NCBI GenBank assembly: GCA_029262175.1
Contig: JAJCZV010000237.1
Span: 1 to 35,543, forward strand
Direction: 5' to 3'
From: Gemmatimonadota bacterium
Lineage (GTDB): Bacteria; Gemmatimonadota; Gemmatimonadetes; Palauibacterales; Palauibacteraceae
Length of the DNA stretch: 35,543 nucleotides
The notes under the pieces were generated by a model. That model searched no databases. It was not told where the DNA came from and worked only from the letters and a program-made list of their open reading frames with translations. The position numbers were made by a program, and so were the translations under genes. Shown one piece after another: positions 31,513 through 35,543 of the stretch. The first letter of the stretch is position 1; each line of letters starts with the position of its first letter.

Positions 31513-32352
31513 GTGGCCGTCCCCGTCGACCAGGTAGATCGGCCCCCGCCCGAGGTCCGCATCATCGACTTGGGGGTCCGCCCCTATCGCGAAGTCCTCG
31601 AGCTCCAGCGCCACTATGCCCAGGAGCGTCAGACGGGCCGCATCGATCACGACGTGCTGCTCCTGGTCGAGCATGAACCCGTCGTCACGTTGGGGCGAGG
31701 TTCAGATCGAACGAACCTCCTCGTTACGGAGGACTGGCTTCGCGATCGAGGCGTCGACGTCGTCCAGATCGAGCGCGGTGGCGACGTCACCTACCACGGA
31801 CCGGGACAACTCGTCGGGTACCCGATCCTCGACCTTCACCACTATCGGCTCGATCTCCATTGGTACCTGAGACGTCTCGAAGAGGTGTTGCTGTCGGTCC
31901 TGGTCGAGTGCGGCCTTACCGCGTTTCGCGTCGAGAACTACACCGGCGTGTGGACCGGCGAAGTCGAGGGCGCCCCGGGCATGGTCGCTGGCGTGGACTC
32001 GTCGATCGACGCCGACGATGACGGCTTTCCGACGGTCCCGTCGACTCGGTCGCCCGAACTGATCGGAGCGGGCCGTATTCGCAAGGTCGGATCGATCGGG
32101 GTACACGCGAGCCGCTGGGTCACCCGGCATGGCTTCGCGCTCAATGTGACCGAGGAACCCCTGGCGCATTTTCCCTGGATCGTGCCCTGCGGAATCGGCG
32201 GCGTAGAAATGAGTAGTCTCGCCCGTGAAGGCGTGACCCGATCGATGACGCAGGCCCGTGACGCGGTGTTGCGCGGCTTCGACGCCGCGTTCGCCCCTGT
32301 GCGTCTGGCCCACCAGTTCGAACCCTCCGACGAACCCCGCGCCGTTCCGTAA
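31513..32352 (+). CDS. lipB: Octanoyl-[acyl carrier protein]:protein octanoyltransferase LipB, with an internal insertion
   Basis: A 279-residue transferase that moves octanoyl groups from acyl carrier protein to lipoyl domains, giving the substrate for LipA. RGGDVTYHGPGQLVGYPILD (88-107) is the family signature. KVGSIGVHASRWVTRHGFAL (191-210) holds the catalytic Lys191. PCGIGG (225-230) holds the nucleophile Cys226. Between VWTGE (146-150) and Lys191 there are about 38 extra residues, Asp/Ser-rich, where most LipB proteins have only a few; total length is also above the usual 210-250. I chose GTG 31513 because it follows the E3 stop by five bases with AAGG before it; the frame is open to 31435, inside E3. 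Confidence 0.9.
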   Translation: MAVPVDQVDRPPPEVRIIDLGVRPYREVLELQRHYAQERQTGRIDHDVLLLVEHEPVVTLGRGSDRTNLLVTEDWLRDRGVDVVQIERGGDVTYHGPGQLVGYPILDLHHYRLDLHWYLRRLEEVLLSVLVECGLTAFRVENYTGVWTGEVEGAPGMVAGVDSSIDADDDGFPTVPSTRSPELIGAGRIRKVGSIGVHASRWVTRHGFALNVTEEPLAHFPWIVPCGIGGVEMSSLAREGVTRSMTQARDAVLRGFDAAFAPVRLAHQFEPSDEPRAVP

Positions 32353-32432
32353 ACCCGCCGCCCGCACGGCATCTCCGGCTTCTGGGCGACATGGCGCAGC
32401 TGTTGCAACCGAACGCCCGACGACCCGTGTCT

Positions 32433-32442
32433 TGGTATGTTC
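32433..32442 (+). promoter_or_regulatory. Candidate extended -10 promoter of the carbamoyltransferase operon
   Basis: TGGTATGTTC contains a TGn-TATGTT extended -10 element about 35 bases before the TTG start. No convincing -35 box was found at the normal spacing. The same GGTATGTTC string is at 25537-25545 in front of lipA. Tentative. Confidence 0.25.
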
Positions 32443-32475
32443 CGCCGTGTTTAGCGCGGCTATCGGAGGCTGAGT

Positions 32476-34308
32476 TTGAGCTCACCGCAGTACATTTTGG
32501 GGATTTCCGCGTTTTACCATGACAGCGCTGCTTGTCTGCTGCGCGACGGCGAGATCATCGCGGCCGCCCAGGAGGATCGGTTCACGCGGAAGAAGGCGGA
32601 TTCCAGCTTTCCCGAAAACGCCGTCCAATACTGCCTGTCCGAGGCCGGGATCGACGTTTCCGACCTCGCGTACGTGGGGTTCTACGACAAGCCATTGCTC
32701 AAGTTCGAGCGGATCCTCGAAACCTACTTCGGGGTCGTGCCGGCGGGCCTCCGCTCCTTCTTGATGGCGGGTCCACTGTGGATCAAAGAGAAGCTTTATA
32801 TGGACCGCCTGCTGCGGCGCGCGTTGGACTACAAAGGCGAAATCCTCTACGCAGAGCACCACGAGTCTCACGCGGCCAGCGCGTTCTTCCCATCTCCTTT
32901 TGAAGAAGCCGCGATTCTGACGATGGACGGCGTCGGCGAGTGGGCGACGGCCTCGATCGGGCGCGGTACCGGCTCCGAAATCGAGATCCTGAAGGAACTC
33001 CACTGGCCCGATTCGCTCGGTCTTTTGTATTCGGCGTTTACCTATTACACCGGCTTCAAGGTCAACTCCGGCGAGTACAAGGTCATGGGGTTGGCTCCAT
33101 ATGGAGAGCCGAAGTTCGTCGACTTGATTCTCGAGCATCTCATCGACCTTCGCGATGACGGCTCGTTCCAAATCGACCAGCGCTATTTCAATTATCTCTC
33201 TGGCTTGACGATGACGAGCCGAGCTTTCGATGAACTGTTCGGAGCTCCGCCCAGAAAACCGGAGTCGCCCGTCACTCAGCGGGAGATGGATCTAGCGCGA
33301 TCCGTTCAGGACGTATGCGAAGAGATCATGTTGCGGATGGCGCGGACGGCGCAGTCGTTGACGGGGTCCAAGAACCTCTGTCTCGCTGGCGGGGTCGCGC
33401 TCAACTGTGTCGGCAACGGGCGGATTCTTCGCGAGGGACCTTTCGACAACATTTGGATTCAACCGGCCGCTGGTGACGCTGGGGGCGCGCTTGGCGTCGC
33501 GAGCCTGATCTGGCATCGCCACTGCGGTGGCAAGCGTGTGGTGAATGGCAGCGGACGCGATTCGATGAAGGGGGCCTACTTGGGCCCGTCGTTCGAGCCC
33601 GATGACATCCAAGCCCGTCTGGACACGCTCGGCGCGGTCTACAAACGTCTTGAACAAGGCGACCTCATCGACCAAGCCGCCGACGTACTCGCGTCCGAAA
33701 AGGTGCTGGGCTTCTTCGACGGTCGAATGGAGTTCGGGCCGCGTGCGCTGGGTGCTCGTAGCATCCTTGGCGATCCGCGTAGTCCGGCGATGCAGAAGAC
33801 CATGAATCTGAAGATCAAGTTTCGCGAGAGCTTCCGGCCGTTCGCGCCGACCGTGCTCGCGGAGCGTGTGAGCGACTATTTCGAAATCGACAGGGAGTCT
33901 CCCTATATGCTCCTGGTCGCGCCGGTCAAAGAAGAACTGCGGATCCCGTTGAGCGAAGAAGACCAAGCGCTGTTCGGGGTCGACAAGCTCAACGTGCCGA
34001 GGTCGGACATTCCGGCCGTGACGCATGTCAATTATTCCGCTCGAATTCAGTCGGTCAACGCGACGGACAATCCGAACTACCACGCACTCATCAAGGCCTT
34101 CGAAGCCAAGACGGGCTGCGGAGTCGTCGTGAACACCTCGTTCAACGTGCGAGGCGAACCGATCGTCTGCACGCCAGAGGACGCGTACACGTGCTTCATG
34201 CGGACCAACATGGATTTCCTTGCCGTTGGACCGTTTCTGTTGGACAAGACGGAACAGCCCGAGTGGGTCGAGGAGACAGACTGGCGCGACCACATCGCGC
34301 TGGATTGA
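32476..34308 (+). CDS. NodU/CmcH-type carbamoyltransferase (SxtI-like)
   Basis: A 610-residue O-carbamoyltransferase that would make carbamoyl-adenylate from carbamoyl phosphate and ATP and transfer it to a hydroxyl of an unknown acceptor. The N-terminal Kae1/ASKHA-like domain shows SAFYHDSAACLL, the metal-binding HHESHAASAFF, LTMDGVGEW and GEYKVMGLAPYG. LAGGVALNC is the nucleotide segment. The C-terminal domain shows GRMEFGPRALGARSIL, FRESFRPFAPTVL and VVVNTSFNVRGEPIV. All motifs are intact. It starts at TTG 32476, six bases after CGGAGG, an excellent ribosome binding site. It is followed by SxtJ-like and DUF5989 genes, a recurring trio that matches sxtI-sxtJ-sxtK of saxitoxin clusters in order. 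No toxin biosynthesis genes are present. Confidence 0.9.
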   Translation: MSSPQYILGISAFYHDSAACLLRDGEIIAAAQEDRFTRKKADSSFPENAVQYCLSEAGIDVSDLAYVGFYDKPLLKFERILETYFGVVPAGLRSFLMAGPLWIKEKLYMDRLLRRALDYKGEILYAEHHESHAASAFFPSPFEEAAILTMDGVGEWATASIGRGTGSEIEILKELHWPDSLGLLYSAFTYYTGFKVNSGEYKVMGLAPYGEPKFVDLILEHLIDLRDDGSFQIDQRYFNYLSGLTMTSRAFDELFGAPPRKPESPVTQREMDLARSVQDVCEEIMLRMARTAQSLTGSKNLCLAGGVALNCVGNGRILREGPFDNIWIQPAAGDAGGALGVASLIWHRHCGGKRVVNGSGRDSMKGAYLGPSFEPDDIQARLDTLGAVYKRLEQGDLIDQAADVLASEKVLGFFDGRMEFGPRALGARSILGDPRSPAMQKTMNLKIKFRESFRPFAPTVLAERVSDYFEIDRESPYMLLVAPVKEELRIPLSEEDQALFGVDKLNVPRSDIPAVTHVNYSARIQSVNATDNPNYHALIKAFEAKTGCGVVVNTSFNVRGEPIVCTPEDAYTCFMRTNMDFLAVGPFLLDKTEQPEWVEETDWRDHIALD

Positions 34309-34324
34309 GGATTAGAGTTCGGAC

Positions 34325-34729
34325 ATGATGGAAACTGAATCCACAGGACCCAAAACGACGGTCGAACTGCGCAAGTTCGGCTTGACGGTCGGCCTCGCGT
34401 TCGCCGTCTTGGCGGGAATCGCCTTTTGGCGACACCATCCGACCTCGACCCGGATCCTCGGAGGCATTTCGGGGTTCCTGATCGTCTTTGGCGTCGTCTT
34501 TCCGAGGATTCTCGGCCCGGTCGAGCGCTTCTGGATGGGCTTCGCCACGGTGCTCTCGAAGTTCACGACTCCAATCTTCATGAGCATCGTCTACTTCGTC
34601 GTACTTGCGCCCATCGGCTTGCTTCGTCGAACGATCGGTCGAAACCCGATGCGTCACTCCGCGACGAACGACAGCTTTTGGGTCAGCCGCGCTGATTCCC
34701 CGGCGAGCGATCTCAAGCGCCAATTTTGA
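34325..34729 (+). CDS. SxtJ-family membrane protein
   Basis: A 134-residue protein with three hydrophobic spans (about 18-34, 45-61 and 85-104). The short loop between spans two and three contains GPVERFWMGF, a segment typical of SxtJ-family proteins, where the Glu-Arg-Phe-Trp motif is conserved. The C-terminal part after RRTIGRNPM is polar. The family is found next to NodU/CmcH carbamoyltransferases; its function is unknown, and recruiting the enzyme or its lipid/glycan substrate to the membrane is a plausible guess. The start is ATG 34325, or ATG 34328 three bases later. It lies 16 bases after the carbamoyltransferase and 13 bases before the DUF5989 gene. Confidence 0.82.
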   Translation: MMETESTGPKTTVELRKFGLTVGLAFAVLAGIAFWRHHPTSTRILGGISGFLIVFGVVFPRILGPVERFWMGFATVLSKFTTPIFMSIVYFVVLAPIGLLRRTIGRNPMRHSATNDSFWVSRADSPASDLKRQF

Positions 34730-34742
34730 AAGAGGTTTCTAG

Positions 34743-34892
34743 ATGAGTCTGTTAAGCGAACTTTGGGCGTTCATGCGGGTGCGAAAGAAGTGGTGGCTGG
34801 CACCGGTTCTGTTGGTACTGTTGTTGGTGGGGACGCTCCTCGTGTTCGCGCAGGGATCTGCGTTGGCACCGTTCATCTACACCATCTTCTAG
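34743..34892 (+). CDS. DUF5989 family small membrane protein (SxtK-like)
   Basis: A 49-residue single-span membrane protein. The N-terminus SLLSELWAFMRVRKKWWLAP, followed by a Leu/Val-rich span (about 20-37) and the C-terminal SALAPFIYTIF, matches the DUF5989/SxtK pattern (LWxFMRxRKKWWLxP, then APFIYTLF). The basic RVRKK before the span suggests a cytosolic N-terminus. ATG 34743 has AGAGG about eight bases upstream. It follows the SxtJ-like gene by 13 bases. Proteins of this family nearly always accompany SxtJ and a carbamoyltransferase; their role is unknown. Confidence 0.85.
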   Translation: MSLLSELWAFMRVRKKWWLAPVLLVLLLVGTLLVFAQGSALAPFIYTIF

Positions 34893-34911
34893 CGCCAACC
34901 CCAAAAACGCA

Positions 34912-34947
34912 CGCGCCTCTACCTGCGATCCGCTAGGTAGAGGCGCG
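34912..34947. terminator. Perfect 13-bp hairpin downstream of the DUF5989 gene
   Basis: Arms 34912-34924 (CGCGCCTCTACCT) and 34935-34947 are perfectly complementary, with a ten-base loop. It starts 19 bases after the DUF5989 stop, just past a CCAAAAACG stretch, and is not followed by a T-run on the plus strand. On the minus strand the complement of CCAAAAACG gives a short T-run (TTTTT) three to four bases beyond the stem, so it fits a rho-independent terminator reading leftward slightly better than rightward. It may also stabilise the 3' end of the carbamoyltransferase transcript or separate it from the next small gene. Confidence 0.5.
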
Positions 34948-35071
34948 ACGCGCCTGGGCACGTTGCCGGACGGTCCTCCGGGGCCGACTTTGTCGGACCT
35001 CAGACCGAGGCTCGATCGAGCGGGGCCGGACCCTGCGAGCCGGACACCGCGCACTAAAACAGGCGAATTCG

Positions 35072-35242
35072 ATGACGCTGATCTTTGGGATCCTGATGGT
35101 TTCGACGGTGGTCGTCTCCATCTTGCTGAGTACGCTAGGCAAGCTCTCGATGAAGGAAACGATCCTTCAGACCTTAGCCATGAGCGCGGGGGCCCTGATT
35201 TTCTTTGGTCTCGTCATGCTGGTCGAAAGCGCCACCCACTAG
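35072..35242 (+). CDS. Small two-span membrane protein, 56 residues
   Basis: A 56-codon open frame, ATG 35072 to TAG 35242, with two hydrophobic helices (about 2-21 and 34-52) linked by GKLSMKETILQ. The N-terminus is uncharged and the loop has two Lys, so the loop is probably cytosolic. A weak AGG lies about eight bases before the ATG. I do not recognise the family. It is separated from the SxtJ/DUF5989 genes by a strong hairpin, so whether it belongs to their operon is unclear. The clean amphipathic/hydrophobic pattern and plausible codon use support a real gene, but only conservation would prove it. Confidence 0.5.
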   Translation: MTLIFGILMVSTVVVSILLSTLGKLSMKETILQTLAMSAGALIFFGLVMLVESATH

Positions 35243-35282
35243 GCTCGCGCCGCCCTCCCGCGTCGCCCTCTAGGCCTCTACT

Positions 35283-35543
35283 TCAAGCCCGAGTAGACCT
35301 CTCTACGTATTCCAGCGCCGATGTGTCCTGTGTCTGGCCGTGGACCACCTTTGACCCCAGCCAGGCTGTGTACGCGATGATGAAGGTCGCGAACAGCCCG
35401 ACGAGGAGGACGAAGCGACGGAGCTTGGTGTCCTCTCGCTCATGCAGGGCGAACGCGGCGAGCGCCCCGGCGGAAAAGACCGGAATCGCCGCCCAAGTGG
35501 CCCAAAAACGGTGCGTTTGGACGACGCCGGGCCGCACGAAGGT
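35283..35543 (-). CDS. Small membrane protein, 5' end outside the window (DUF2231-like)
   Basis: At least 86 residues on the minus strand, open to the window edge; a GTG at 35537 is a possible internal start but the gene probably begins beyond the edge. Two hydrophobic spans are visible, PVFSAGALAAFAL and VLLVGLFATFIIAYTAWLG, the second followed by SKVVHG. The AYTAWLGSKVVHG end resembles the AYTGWLGGELVYRHG segment of DUF2231 membrane proteins, so that family is suggested with low certainty. It is convergent with the 56-residue protein, with 40 bases between stops. Confidence 0.5.
   Translation of the reverse strand, partial: TFVRPGVVQTHRFWATWAAIPVFSAGALAAFALHEREDTKLRRFVLLVGLFATFIIAYTAWLGSKVVHGQTQDTSALEYVERSTRA

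Noticed and set aside
32476..34892. Evidence of saxitoxin-like toxin biosynthesis
   Set aside because: Only the carbamoyltransferase, SxtJ-like and DUF5989 genes match; no SxtA-type polyketide synthase, amidinotransferase or oxygenases are present, and this trio occurs widely without toxin genes.
1..35543. Mobile elements, tRNA genes, CRISPR arrays
   Set aside because: I looked for transposase motifs, terminal inverted repeats with target duplications, tRNA T-loop strings in intergenic DNA and spaced direct repeats, and found none.

Overview
The window looks like chromosomal DNA from a high-GC Gram-negative bacterium. I would guess Gemmatimonadota or a neighbouring phylum. This rests on gene content judged by eye: a CBM9/DUF5916 outer-membrane protein, a PadR regulator paired with an ADOP-type duplicated permease, a DUF2911 secreted protein, a fused branched-chain E1 and many GTG/TTG starts. 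I saw no tRNA, rRNA, insertion sequence, CRISPR array or prophage gene.

Layout. (1) 1-1747: the 5' end of a lipoprotein gene (minus) and, after a leader with a strong hairpin, a DUF1015 gene (plus). (2) 1730-11792: a tryptophan/anthranilate catabolic cluster. An aryl-CoA ligase is on the minus strand. Reading the other way are a creatininase-family hydrolase, SDR, RidA-like protein, crotonase, acyl-CoA dehydrogenase, 2-aminobenzoyl-CoA monooxygenase/reductase, kynA and kynU, mostly overlapping or closely spaced. (3) 11988-18052: mobA and arsC (overlapping, minus), a secreted DUF2911 protein, a membrane-anchored SnoaL-like protein, a large DUF5916 outer-membrane protein and an XRE-type regulator. 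(4) 18260-20410: a fused E1 alpha/beta subunit of a branched-chain 2-oxoacid dehydrogenase. (5) 20463-22216 (minus): 7Fe ferredoxin, an 81-residue unknown, an Fpg/Nei-family glycosylase and a DUF4031-like protein. (6) 22416-25436: PadR regulator and ADOP permease. (7) 25582-32352: lipA, pyruvate dehydrogenase E1 alpha, E1 beta, E2, E3 and lipB, a self-contained PDH and lipoylation operon. (8) 32476-35242: a carbamoyltransferase, SxtJ-like and DUF5989 (SxtK-like) module plus a 56-residue membrane peptide. The window ends inside a small membrane protein gene (minus).

How the genes fit together. KynA would open tryptophan to N-formylkynurenine and KynU would cut kynurenine to anthranilate plus alanine. 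The ligase would make anthraniloyl-CoA, and the two-domain flavoenzyme would hydroxylate and reduce (dearomatise) it. The SDR, crotonase, acyl-CoA dehydrogenase and RidA-like protein would carry out beta-oxidation-like and deamination steps. No classical kynurenine formamidase is present. The first gene of the plus-strand operon is a creatininase-family amidohydrolase, a family that includes a known formamide deformylase (ArfB), so it is a candidate for that missing step. This is the most interesting hypothesis in the window. Others are the RidA-like and crotonase proteins that lack canonical catalytic residues, the sxtIJK-like module with its extra small protein and strong downstream hairpin, and an Fpg homologue lacking the zinc-finger arginine.
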